NCBI RefSeq assembly: GCF_029761915.1
Contig: NZ_CP121695.1
Coordinates: 3,935,501 to 3,999,500, forward strand
Direction: 5' to 3'
DNA: 64,000 bases
From: Bradyrhizobium sp. CB1650
GTDB lineage: Bacteria > Pseudomonadota > Alphaproteobacteria > Rhizobiales > Xanthobacteraceae
Both the position numbers and the translations under genes were made by a program. The notes beneath the pieces were generated by a model. The model was not told the DNA's origin. It worked only from the letters and a program-made list of their open reading frames with translations, and searched no databases. Positions 8,157 to 16,432 of this stretch are shown in pieces. Numbering within the stretch: the stretch's first letter is position 1; the number at the start of each line of letters is the position of its first letter.

Positions 8157-9578
8157 CTAGTGCGCCGGCGGCTTCGGCCAGGGCCGCTGCGCACCCCGCA
8201 AGCCCTCAAACGCCTTGGCGAGACCGAGCACGCCGATATCGTCGAAGCGGCGGCCGACGATCTGCACGCCAATGGGAAAACCCTTGGCATCGAAGCCGCC
8301 GTTGATGGAGACGGCGGGATTCTCCGACATATTCCACGGCACGGTATAGCAGATGTGCTCGAACGGCTTCATCGGATCGTTGGTCGGTGAAGCGAGTTCG
8401 GCCGGGAAGTTGACGTTCGGCGCGGTCGGCGAGATCACGTAGTCGAGCTCGCAGAACAGCTTTGCCGCGGCGGCGCGGATCGCCATGGTCTGGTTGAAGC
8501 CGCGGATCACCTCGACGCCCGACAGGTTTGCGCCGGACTCGCCCCATTTGAAGATATAGGGCAGCACTCTTGCCTGCTCGGCGGGCGTCAGCTTCGACAG
8601 ATCATCCCACATCCGCGCGCGCCAGAAACTGTCGAGGCCGTCGAGCATCTCGCGCGTGAGGATGCCGTTGACTTCGGTGACGACGGCGCCGGCGGATTCG
8701 AACGCCTTGGCTGCCTTCACCGCGACTTCACGCACCGGCTTTTCCAGCGGCAGCCCGACGCCCAGATCGAGCATCAATCCGATGCGCAGTTTTCGCGGCG
8801 ACTTGTCCAGGGTCTTCCAATTGAGGGGCTCGGCGGGCAGGCTCATGCCATCGCGCCGGTCGGGTTTTGAGATCACGCTCATCATCAGGGCGCAATCGTC
8901 GACGCTGCGGGTCATGGGACCGGCGACGCGGCCGACATAGGGCGGATCGATCGGCACGCGGCCGAGGCTCGGCTTCAGGCCGACGAGGCCGCACCAGCCG
9001 GCGGGCAGGCGCACGGAGCCGCCGATATCGGTGCCGAGATGAAGCGGGCCGTAGCCGGCGGCAGCGGCGGCGCCGGCGCCCGCGCTTGAGCCGCCGGGGT
9101 TCTTCGAAAGGTCCCAGGGATTGCGCGCGAGCGCATGGAAGCTGGAGAGCCCGGAGGAGAGCATGCCGTAATCGGGCATGGTGGTCTTTGCGAAGATGAC
9201 CGCGCCGGCCTCGCGCAGCCGCGCCGCCGGCGGCGCGTCCTTCTCCGCCGGCACGAGCTTGACGCTCGCCGCGCCCAGCGGCACCGGCACGCCCTTGGTC
9301 GCGATATTGTCCTTGATCGTCACCGGCACGCCGTCGAGCGCGCCGGCCGGCTCGCCGCCGGTCCAGCGTGCCGTCGAGGCCTTTGCGGCCTCGCGCGCGG
9401 CGTCGGGATCGAAGGCATAGAGCGCCTTGAGGTGCGGCTCCCACGCGGCGACGTGCTCGAGCACGTCCTCCAGCACCTCGCTCGGGGAGAACTGCTTGGC
9501 GCGATAGCCCGCGATCAGATCGACTGCGGACAGATCATGCAGCGAGGTGACCGCTTCGTCGGCGCCGCGCTTATGCAT
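8157..9578 (-). CDS. Amidase (amidase-signature family)
   Basis: A 473-residue amidase-signature enzyme hydrolysing carboxamides to acid and ammonia or amine. The Ser-cisSer-Lys triad is intact: Lys in VTIKDNIATKG near residue 90, the cis-Ser in NPGGSSAGAGAAAA near 165 and the nucleophile in GTDIGGSVRLPAG near 187. No signal peptide, so cytoplasmic. ATG 9578 overlaps the stop of the upstream M20 amidohydrolase by eight bases, which marks a shared transcript. In this context it could release nitrogen from imported peptides or amides (inference). Confidence 0.9.
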   Translation of the reverse strand: MHKRGADEAVTSLHDLSAVDLIAGYRAKQFSPSEVLEDVLEHVAAWEPHLKALYAFDPDAAREAAKASTARWTGGEPAGALDGVPVTIKDNIATKGVPVPLGAASVKLVPAEKDAPPAARLREAGAVIFAKTTMPDYGMLSSGLSSFHALARNPWDLSKNPGGSSAGAGAAAAAGYGPLHLGTDIGGSVRLPAGWCGLVGLKPSLGRVPIDPPYVGRVAGPMTRSVDDCALMMSVISKPDRRDGMSLPAEPLNWKTLDKSPRKLRIGLMLDLGVGLPLEKPVREVAVKAAKAFESAGAVVTEVNGILTREMLDGLDSFWRARMWDDLSKLTPAEQARVLPYIFKWGESGANLSGVEVIRGFNQTMAIRAAAAKLFCELDYVISPTAPNVNFPAELASPTNDPMKPFEHICYTVPWNMSENPAVSINGGFDAKGFPIGVQIVGRRFDDIGVLGLAKAFEGLRGAQRPWPKPPAH

Positions 9579-10743
9579 TGCCACCTGCCGGCATGCGCGT
9601 CTCGATGATGCGGGCGAACATGCTGGCGCCGATCGGCAGGATCTTGTCGTCGAGCACATAGCCGGGATTGTGCACCGGCACCGAGCCGTCGTGGCCGACC
9701 CAGAAATAGGCGCCGGGAATGGTCTGCAGCATGTCGGCAAAATCCTCGCTGCCCATCTTCGGCTGGGTGCGGGTGATCACGTTAGCGGGATCGACGACGG
9801 TGCGCGCGACCTCCTCGACCACCTTGGACTGCTCGACCTGGTTGACGAGCACACCAAAAGTGTCGCGGATGTCGGCCTCGATCTCGACCTGGAACGCGCT
9901 AGCTACGCCGGCGCAGATCGCGCGCATGCGTTCGCGGATCAGCGCGCGAACCTCGTCGGAGAACGCGCGCACGGTTCCGCACAGATGCGCTTCGCCGGGA
10001 ATGACGTTATAGGCCGAACCCGCATGGATCTGGGTGATGGATACGACGGCGGCCTGGAGCGGCTCGACGTTGCGGCTGACGATGGTCTGGATCGCCTGTG
10101 CCAGCGTGGTCGCGATCACCACGGCGTCCTTGGAACGCTCCGGCATCGCGCCGTGCGCGCCATAGCCGTTGATACGGAGGTCGAAGAAGTCGGCGCCGGC
10201 CATCGCAGGTCCCGGCAGGATCGCGATCTCGCCGAGATTGAGGTCGGGCGCGTTATGCAGGCCGTAGAGCTCGTCGCAGGGGAATTTTTCGAACAGGCCG
10301 TCCTTGATCATGGCGCGGGCGCCGCCGAGGCCTTCCTCGGCCGGCTGGAAGATCAGGTGCACGGTGCCGTCAAAGTTCCGGGTCTCGGCGAGGTAGCGCG
10401 CGGTGCCGAGTAGCATGGTGGTGTGGCCGTCATGGCCGCAGCCGTGGAAGCGGCCGGGAACGGTCGAGCGCCATTTCAGATTGGTGTTCTCTTCCATGGG
10501 CAGCGCGTCCATGTCGGCGCGCAGGCCGATGCGCTTGCCGCTCGTGCCCTTGCCCTTGATGACGCCGATCACGCCGGTGCCGCCAAGGCCGCGATGCACC
10601 TCGATGCCCCAGCTCTTCAGCTTGTCGGCGACAATGCCGGAGGTGCGCACTTCCTCGAAGCCGATCTCGGGATGGGCGTGCAGGTCGCGGCGGACGGCGG
10701 TGAGTTCGTCGGCATAGCCGTCGATGCGGTCGATCGTGGGCAT
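9571..10743 (-). CDS. M20 family metallo-amidohydrolase (hippurate hydrolase/amidohydrolase type)
   Basis: A 390-residue M20D-type enzyme that removes acyl groups from N-acyl amino acids or related compounds in the cytoplasm. Metal-site motifs are present: GLRADMDALPM near residue 74, HGCGHDGHTTML near 100, the catalytic FQPAEEGLGG near 131, GLHN near 161 and MGSEDFA near 338. Complete length. It lies 13 bases after the M81 protease and overlaps the amidase by eight, so M81, M20 and amidase appear to form one translation-coupled group. Confidence 0.9.
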   Translation of the reverse strand: MPTIDRIDGYADELTAVRRDLHAHPEIGFEEVRTSGIVADKLKSWGIEVHRGLGGTGVIGVIKGKGTSGKRIGLRADMDALPMEENTNLKWRSTVPGRFHGCGHDGHTTMLLGTARYLAETRNFDGTVHLIFQPAEEGLGGARAMIKDGLFEKFPCDELYGLHNAPDLNLGEIAILPGPAMAGADFFDLRINGYGAHGAMPERSKDAVVIATTLAQAIQTIVSRNVEPLQAAVVSITQIHAGSAYNVIPGEAHLCGTVRAFSDEVRALIRERMRAICAGVASAFQVEIEADIRDTFGVLVNQVEQSKVVEEVARTVVDPANVITRTQPKMGSEDFADMLQTIPGAYFWVGHDGSVPVHNPGYVLDDKILPIGASMFARIIETRMPAGGNA

Positions 10744-10756
10744 GTGTCCTGTCCAG

Positions 10757-12262
10757 TTAGCGTGAAGGGGGAGTGAAAACGGGGCCGTTGGGCTTGATGC
10801 GGATGCCCCGACGCAGTTTGGTCCAGGGCAGGGAGGCGGTGTCCGCCGGCATCGCGCCAGGTGCGGCGCAGATCAAGAGCTTTGCCGCGATCGGCTCGAA
10901 ATCGGCGCGGAAGTGCACGGAGCTCTTGTTGACGAGAATGGCCTGCTCGGTCGGCTCGATGCCGACATAGCGGTACATGGCCTGGTCGGCGAGCTGCGCC
11001 TTGTGCGAGCTCACGACCACACGGACCTCGCCGATGCGGAGGCAGGCGGAGGGACCCATCTCCATTTCGCGGCCGCCGTAATAGGGGCCGGGTGCGACGA
11101 AGCGGCCGTCAGAGAGCTTTTCGACGACGAAGGTCTCGCGATAGGGCTCATCGCCGGGAATGCCGGACTTGCCGCCGAGCGACAGTGTCACGGTGGCGCC
11201 GACGCCGGCCGCATGCGCGGCCTTGGCCGAGTCCGGATCGTAGATCACGCCGGTCGCGGCGCTCGCCTTGTTGCGCACCAGCGCGCGCAGCATGCCGGTG
11301 GTGTCGGAATCGCCGCCGGCGCCGGGATTGTCCTGGGTGTCGGCGATGATGATCGGCTTGCTCGCGCTCCTGGCAAGTTCCATCGCATGGCGCACGCCTT
11401 CGTCCGGCGCGTAGATCTTGCCGTCGAAATCGTCCTCGTGGCTTTCGATCAGCTTGACGATCGCGTCCGCCGCGCGATCGGCGTCTGCTTGCGTCCTGCC
11501 ATAGGCGAAGACGCTCGGCCCACAATCGCGGAAGTCGGCGGCAGGAAAGCCCGGTGCGAAGGACAGCGTCGGCACGGCCTCGCTTTCGAGCGCGGCGAGC
11601 TTTTCATAGATGCCCTTGGTGGGCTGGTCGTTGGTGCACTGCCAGCTTATCGGGATCAGGAACGGCAATTGCCGGAATGCCTTTGCGAAGCGCTGCTTTG
11701 TCTTCAGGAGCCGCGCCAGATGTGTTGCGGAGGCGCGCCCCGTGTCGGCCATGTCGACATGAGGATAGGTGCGGTAGGCGATCAGCGCGTCCGCATGCGC
11801 GACCATCTCCGGCGTGACGTTGGCGTGCAGGTCGAGGCTCGCGACGAGCGGAACATCCTTGCCGATGACGCGGCGCACCCGCGCCAGAATCTCTCCTTCG
11901 CCGTCGTCGAGATGCTCGGTGACCATCGCGCCGTGCAGGTCGAGATAGACCGCGTCGAGCGGGCCGGCCGCCTCGATGCCGTCGACCACGACCTTCACGA
12001 TGCGCTCGAATGCGTCCGTGGTGACATGCGCCGACGGGCTTGCACCGCACGCAATGGTCGGGATGAGTTCCCAGCCATTGGCTTCGGCGCTGTCGACGAA
12101 GCCGGCGAGGCCGACATTGATGCGGCGCATCACCTTCACTACGTCGGCGCCTTGCGTCATCGCCGGCCAGCCGCCGCCGTGCTGGAAGTCCTCAAACGTC
12201 GCCTTCGTCGGAGCGAAGGTGTTGGTCTCGTGCAGGAAGCCGCCGACGGCGATACGGGTCAT
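10757..12262 (-). CDS. M81 family metallopeptidase (MlrC-like)
   Basis: A 501-residue protein of the M81 family, named for MlrC of microcystin-degrading sphingomonads, which cleaves linearised microcystin peptides. Likely metal ligands and family motifs are seen in GGFLHETNTF at the N-terminus, YLDLHGAMV near 106, SLDLHANV near 140 and DTQDNPGAGGDSD near 310. No secretion signal. Microcystin itself is an unlikely substrate in a soil rhizobium; members beside peptide transporters probably open unusual peptides or cyclic amides (inference). It is followed closely by the M20 enzyme. Confidence 0.88.
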   Translation of the reverse strand: MTRIAVGGFLHETNTFAPTKATFEDFQHGGGWPAMTQGADVVKVMRRINVGLAGFVDSAEANGWELIPTIACGASPSAHVTTDAFERIVKVVVDGIEAAGPLDAVYLDLHGAMVTEHLDDGEGEILARVRRVIGKDVPLVASLDLHANVTPEMVAHADALIAYRTYPHVDMADTGRASATHLARLLKTKQRFAKAFRQLPFLIPISWQCTNDQPTKGIYEKLAALESEAVPTLSFAPGFPAADFRDCGPSVFAYGRTQADADRAADAIVKLIESHEDDFDGKIYAPDEGVRHAMELARSASKPIIIADTQDNPGAGGDSDTTGMLRALVRNKASAATGVIYDPDSAKAAHAAGVGATVTLSLGGKSGIPGDEPYRETFVVEKLSDGRFVAPGPYYGGREMEMGPSACLRIGEVRVVVSSHKAQLADQAMYRYVGIEPTEQAILVNKSSVHFRADFEPIAAKLLICAAPGAMPADTASLPWTKLRRGIRIKPNGPVFTPPSR

Positions 12263-12580
12263 TCAGTTCAGTCCGGAGCGAATTGAAAGTGCGCGACGTT
12301 AGCCTCGGCCTTGCGGTGAGAGCAAGGTGGGAAGCAATTCGAAAGCGCATGGGGTCAAGCTGTTTTGGGAATGCTGCGAATGCGATCGGTGATGGGCGTC
12401 AAGATGCGACCACGCTCTCGCTGTCGTCCCGGCGAAGGTAGGACCTAGCCACTTTCCCGTTGTCATTCCGGGGCGCGCCCACTTGGGCGCGAGCCCGGAA
12501 TCCATTGCGCAACAGAGTCCGCGGTCCGATGGATTCCGGGCTCATCGCTTCGCGATGCCCCGGAATGGCAACGGAGAAAG
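12263..12580. other. Gap between ATPase and M81 genes, mostly palindromic repeat
   Basis: 318 bases without a gene. Bases 12461-12573 are a palindromic repeat; 12263-12460 shows no recognisable promoter, operator or RNA. The gap interrupts an otherwise co-directional block, so the hydrolase genes may have their own promoter or depend on read-through. Confidence 0.6.
12461..12573. repeat. Palindromic repeat (TCATTCCGGGGC type), copy 1
   Basis: Ends TGTCATTCCGGGGC and GCCCCGGAATGGCA are inverted copies, with inner GGGCGC/GCGCCC-type and GGAATCCAT/ATGGATTCC arms. Relatives lie at 14243-14369 and 16382-16421, all in gaps of the same peptide-uptake block. Confidence 0.75.
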
Positions 12581-14230
12581 CTACGCGCCCGCCGCCACAC
12601 CCTCCGACACCGGCCGGAAGTTCGCGAAATCCCAGCCGCGGCCGGGGGCGGCATCCAGCAGCGCCTTAGTGTAGGCCTCCTTCGGATGCCTCAGCACTTC
12701 GCCCGCCGGTCCCTGTTCGACGACGCGGCCGTGCTGCATCACCACCACCTCGTCGCAGATTTGGGCTGCGACGCGCAAATCGTGAGTGATGAACAGGATG
12801 GCGATGCCGAGACGTTTCTGGATCTCGTCGAACAGTTCCAGCACCTGCGCCTGCACGGAGACGTCAAGTGCGGAGACCGCCTCGTCCGCGACCAGCACGT
12901 CGGGATCGAGCGCGAGGGCGCGGGCGATGGCGATACGCTGGCGTTGGCCGCCGGAGAACTGATGCGGATAGCGCGACACCGCATCGGGAGGCAGGCCGAC
13001 CAACTCGAGCAGCTCGCGCGCCCGCTTCATCGCATCGGCGTGCGAGACGCCATAGTTGATCGGGCCTTCGGCGATGCTCTCGCCGATGGTGACGCGCGGG
13101 TTGAGCGAGCGGTAGGGATCCTGGAACACGATCTGGATTTTTTGCCGGTGCGGCTGCAGCAGGCGACGCGACAGGTCGGAGATCTCGCGGCCGGCAAGAC
13201 GCACGCCGCCGGAGGTCGGGTCGATCAGGCGGACGATGCAGCGCGCCACCGTCGACTTGCCGGAGCCGCTTTCGCCGACGATGCCGAGCGTGCGGCCCTT
13301 GTGAAGCGTGAGGGTGACCTTGTCGGCGGCGACGACCTCGCGGCCTTTGCCGAAGAACGAGCGCTCGCGATAGACCTTGCCGAGCTCGTTGGCCTCCAGC
13401 ACGATCGGTTCCCTGGTCGCCTCGCGCGCCGGCCGCGGCACCAGGCTCGGCACCGAAGCGAGCAGGTTGCGGGTGTACTCCATGGTCGGATTGCGCAGGA
13501 TGGACGCGAGCGTGCCGGTCTCGACCAGCCGGCCCTGCCGCATCACGGCGACGCGGTCGGCGATCTCCGCCACCACGCCCATGTCGTGGGTGATGAACAG
13601 CACCGCGGTGCCGTGATCGCGCTGCAGGTCGCGGATCAATGTCAGGATCTGCTTCTGCGTGGTGACGTCGAGCGCGGTGGTCGGCTCGTCCGCAATGAGC
13701 AGCTTCGGCTCCAGCACCAGCGCCATCGCGATCATGATGCGCTGGCGCTGGCCGCCGGAGAGGCGATGCGGGTAGGAGGCGAAGATACGTTCGACCTGCG
13801 GCAGGCGAACCTGCTCCATCATGTCGAGGATGCGCTTCTTCCGCGCCCTGGCGTCGAGATCGGTGTGGGCGCGCAGCACCTCGTCGATCTGGCGGCCGAC
13901 CGGCACGACCGGATTGAGCGCGGTCATCGGCTCCTGGAAAATCATCGCCATCTGCGTCGCGCGCAACTGCCGCAGGCGACGGTCGGTCGCGGTGAGCAGC
14001 TCTTCGCCGACCAGCTTGACGCTGCCGCCGGTCGGAACCAGCGAGCCCTTCTGCAGCAGACCCATCACGGTCAGCGAGGTCACGGATTTGCCCGAGCCGC
14101 TTTCGCCGACGAGGCACAGCGTCTCGCGTTCGCGGACCTGGATCGAGATGCCGTCGATGATCTTCGGCCCGTTCGGCTTTTTGCCGACGGCGACGACGAG
14201 GTTGCTGATGTCGAGGACGGTGTTGGTCAT
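12581..14230 (-). CDS. Peptide ABC transporter, fused double ATP-binding protein (DppD-DppF type)
   Basis: A 549-residue protein with two complete nucleotide-binding domains in one chain, the fused form of OppD/OppF. Domain 1 has GESGSGKS near residue 42, signature LSGGQRQR near 158 and Walker B LLIADEPT; domain 2 has GESGSGKS near 314, FSGGQRQR near 430 and VLVADEAVSALD, where DEA replaces the usual DEP, as is common in this subfamily. It energises uptake of di- or oligopeptides. ATG 14230 is the first in-frame start. It follows the two permeases after a repeat-filled gap of 152 bases. Confidence 0.95.
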   Translation of the reverse strand: MTNTVLDISNLVVAVGKKPNGPKIIDGISIQVRERETLCLVGESGSGKSVTSLTVMGLLQKGSLVPTGGSVKLVGEELLTATDRRLRQLRATQMAMIFQEPMTALNPVVPVGRQIDEVLRAHTDLDARARKKRILDMMEQVRLPQVERIFASYPHRLSGGQRQRIMIAMALVLEPKLLIADEPTTALDVTTQKQILTLIRDLQRDHGTAVLFITHDMGVVAEIADRVAVMRQGRLVETGTLASILRNPTMEYTRNLLASVPSLVPRPAREATREPIVLEANELGKVYRERSFFGKGREVVAADKVTLTLHKGRTLGIVGESGSGKSTVARCIVRLIDPTSGGVRLAGREISDLSRRLLQPHRQKIQIVFQDPYRSLNPRVTIGESIAEGPINYGVSHADAMKRARELLELVGLPPDAVSRYPHQFSGGQRQRIAIARALALDPDVLVADEAVSALDVSVQAQVLELFDEIQKRLGIAILFITHDLRVAAQICDEVVVMQHGRVVEQGPAGEVLRHPKEAYTKALLDAAPGRGWDFANFRPVSEGVAAGA

Positions 14231-14242
14231 TCAAGCTCTCTC

Positions 14243-14369
14243 GTCATTCCGGGGCGCGACGAAGTCGCGAGCTATGATGCGCAATTGCGCATCTGAGAAT
14301 CCATCGGGCCTCAGTACAAGCGGTGAAACGGATTCCAGGCTCGCGCCAAGAGGCGCGCCCCGGAATGAC
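14243..14369. repeat. Palindromic repeat (TCATTCCGGGGC type), copy 2
   Basis: Ends GTCATTCCGGGGCGCG and CGCGCCCCGGAATGAC are inverted copies. It fills the gap between the DppC-like permease and the ATPase gene. Confidence 0.75.
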
Positions 14370-14382
14370 AGTGCGACGGGTT

Positions 14383-15270
14383 TCACTTCCCCTCCCGCTG
14401 CTTCATGCGCGGATCGAGTGCGTCGCGGGCGGCGTCGCCGATCAGGTTGATGCTGAGGATCGCGATCGACAGCAACAGGCCGGGCCAGAAGATCAGCGAC
14501 GGCTTGAGCTGGAAGTACTGTCGGCCTTCCGCCATGATGTTGCCCCAGGTCGGCGTCTCCGGCGAGATGCCGGCGCCGAGGAAGGAGAGAATGGCCTCGG
14601 TGAGGATCGCAGATGCACACACATACGTGCCTTGCACGATCAGCGGCGCAATCGTGTTCGGCATCAGGTGCCGCCACATGATCTTCGGCAGGGAGGAGCC
14701 GACCGAGATCGCCGCTTCCACATAGGGCTCCTCGCGCGCCGACAGCACGACCGAGCGCACGAGGCGGGCCACGCGCGGGATTTCCGGAATCGTGATCGCC
14801 ACCAGCACGGTCCAGATGCTGGCGCCCGACAGCGACACCACGGCGATCGCGAGCAGGATGCTCGGCATCGCCATCAGACCGTCCATGATGCGCATCATCA
14901 CGGAATCGATCAGCTTGAAGAAGCCGGAGACGAGGCCGATCACAAGCCCGATGACGACCGAGAGGATCGCCGAGCCGATCCCGATCAGCAGCGAGATGCG
15001 GCCGCCATAGATGACGCGCGACAGCAGGTCGCGACCATAGGCGTCGGTGCCGAGCAGGAATTGCGCCGAAGCGGGCTTCAGCCGCTGCGACGGCGCGAGC
15101 TGGATCGGATCATGCGGCGCGATCAGCGGCGCCAGAACCGAGATCAGCACGATCAGCGCGAGGCAGACCGTTGCCGCCGCGATGATCGGCGTCGACGTGA
15201 GGAAGCCGAAGCGCGGCCGCAGCGGCGCCGTGATCGGAATGGACGACTGGGGAAGGCTATCGACCGACAT
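14383..15270 (-). CDS. Peptide ABC transporter permease (DppC type)
   Basis: A 295-residue inner-membrane permease of the DppC/OppC family. Seen: N-terminal membrane segment near residues 35-55, the family linker APHDP with GTDAYGRDLLSRV near residue 93, six hydrophobic segments in all, and the EAA-type loop EEPYVEAAISVGSS near 185 that contacts the ATPase. It pairs with the DppB-like permease 23 bases upstream. Confidence 0.93.
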   Translation of the reverse strand: MSVDSLPQSSIPITAPLRPRFGFLTSTPIIAAATVCLALIVLISVLAPLIAPHDPIQLAPSQRLKPASAQFLLGTDAYGRDLLSRVIYGGRISLLIGIGSAILSVVIGLVIGLVSGFFKLIDSVMMRIMDGLMAMPSILLAIAVVSLSGASIWTVLVAITIPEIPRVARLVRSVVLSAREEPYVEAAISVGSSLPKIMWRHLMPNTIAPLIVQGTYVCASAILTEAILSFLGAGISPETPTWGNIMAEGRQYFQLKPSLIFWPGLLLSIAILSINLIGDAARDALDPRMKQREGK

Positions 15271-15293
15271 TCTTGACCTTGTTTTTCCTTGCC

Positions 15294-16235
15294 TCAGTAC
15301 CGGATCCGCGGATCGAGCAGGGTGTAGGCGACGTCGATCAGCAGGTTGACGACGACGTAGATCAGCGACGTCAGCAGGATCATCGCCTGGATCACCGGAT
15401 AGTCGCGCGCCAGCACCGCATCCACGGTGAGGCGGCCGATGCCGGGGATGTTGAACACGCTCTCGGTGACGACGACCCCGGAGATCAGAAGCGCAAAGCC
15501 GGTGCCGATCACGGTGATCACCGGCACCGCGGCGTTACGCAGCGCGTGCCGCATCATCACCGCGACTTCGCTGATGCCTTTCGCGCGCGCGGTTCGCACG
15601 TAATCCTCGCCGAGCACATCGAGCATCGCAGCGCGGGTCATGCGGGCGATCAGCGCGATGTAGATGAAGGACAGCGCACAAGTCGGCAGGATGATGCGTT
15701 CGAAGAACGGGCCGAAGCCGGTGCTGATGCTCTTGAAGCCCTGCACCGGCACCCAGCGCAGGTCGATGGCGAAGATCTGGATCAGGATATAGCCGACCAC
15801 GAACACCGGCACGGAGAAGCCGAGCACCGACAGCCCCATCACGAAGCGGTCGATCCAGGTGCCGTGTTTCCAGGCCGCGATCACCCCTAAGGGAACCGCG
15901 ACGACGACGGCAAGGATGATGGTCGACAACGCGATTGAGATCGACGGCTCGACGCGCTGACCGATCATCTTCAGGACGGGCAGGTTGGAGATCAGGGAGG
16001 TTCCGAGATCGCCGTGCAGCAGCTTGTTCACCCAGGTGATGAACTGCACGATCAAGGGCTCGTTGAGGCCGAGCGAGGTGCGGATGCGCTCCAGCCGCTC
16101 CGGCGTCGCATTGTCGCCGGCGAGGATCGCGGCGGGATCGCCGGGGGTCAGCCGAAGCAGAAGGAAGACGAACAGGGCGACCACGCCCATCACGGGCACG
16201 GCGGCGAAAATTCTGCGAACGAGATATCCGAGCAA
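15294..16235 (-). CDS. Peptide ABC transporter permease (DppB type)
   Basis: A 313-residue permease of the DppB/OppB family: N-terminal GYLVRRIFAAVP, RLTPGDPAAIL near residue 35, several membrane segments, the EAA loop LGEDYVRTARAKG near 200 and C-terminus LLDPRIRY. I chose TTG 16235, which gives the normal family N-terminus. The upstream ATG 16301 would add 22 unrelated residues and lies only four bases after an exact sigma-54 -12 element, so it would be above or at the transcription start. The alternative start is therefore possible only if that promoter is not used. Confidence 0.9.
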   Translation of the reverse strand: MLGYLVRRIFAAVPVMGVVALFVFLLLRLTPGDPAAILAGDNATPERLERIRTSLGLNEPLIVQFITWVNKLLHGDLGTSLISNLPVLKMIGQRVEPSISIALSTIILAVVVAVPLGVIAAWKHGTWIDRFVMGLSVLGFSVPVFVVGYILIQIFAIDLRWVPVQGFKSISTGFGPFFERIILPTCALSFIYIALIARMTRAAMLDVLGEDYVRTARAKGISEVAVMMRHALRNAAVPVITVIGTGFALLISGVVVTESVFNIPGIGRLTVDAVLARDYPVIQAMILLTSLIYVVVNLLIDVAYTLLDPRIRY

Positions 16236-16304
16236 GTTGGATCCGTCAGATTGGAGGCAAACCGTGGCACCGCTTTTGGCAGGTTGCCACCAGCGTAACA
16301 TTTG

Positions 16305-16320
16305 AGCAATTCCCGTGCCA
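16305..16320 (-). promoter_or_regulatory. Sigma-54 -24/-12 promoter for the peptide permease operon
   Basis: Minus strand reads TGGCACGGGAATTGCT, an exact match to the RpoN consensus TGGCACG-N4-TTGCW, with GG and GC ten bases apart. It points into the DppB-DppC-ATPase genes; transcription would begin near 16294. With GC-rich base composition an exact match on either strand of 64 kb is expected by chance only about 0.02 times (rough estimate). Confidence 0.7.
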
Positions 16321-16381
16321 TCAGGGTCACTGTTTTTGCAGTGCGGCCAGGGCGTTTTCAGCCGCAGTTCTCTTACACGCT

Positions 16382-16421
16382 GTCATTCCGGGTTCGCGTC
16401 TTCGACGCGCCCCGGAATGAC
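16382..16421. repeat. Palindromic repeat (TCATTCCGGG type), short copy 3
   Basis: A single 40-base hairpin, GTCATTCCGGG against CCCGGAATGAC, in the gap between the carboxypeptidase and the sigma-54 promoter of the permease operon. It may end transcripts from the carboxypeptidase gene. Confidence 0.7.
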
Positions 16422-16432
16422 GGAGTCAAAAA

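Noticed and set aside
16264..16290. A second TGGCAC on the plus strand as sigma-54 promoter
   Set aside because: The matching -12 part reads TTGGC at the wrong distance, so GG-N10-GC is not met, and no plus-strand gene follows.
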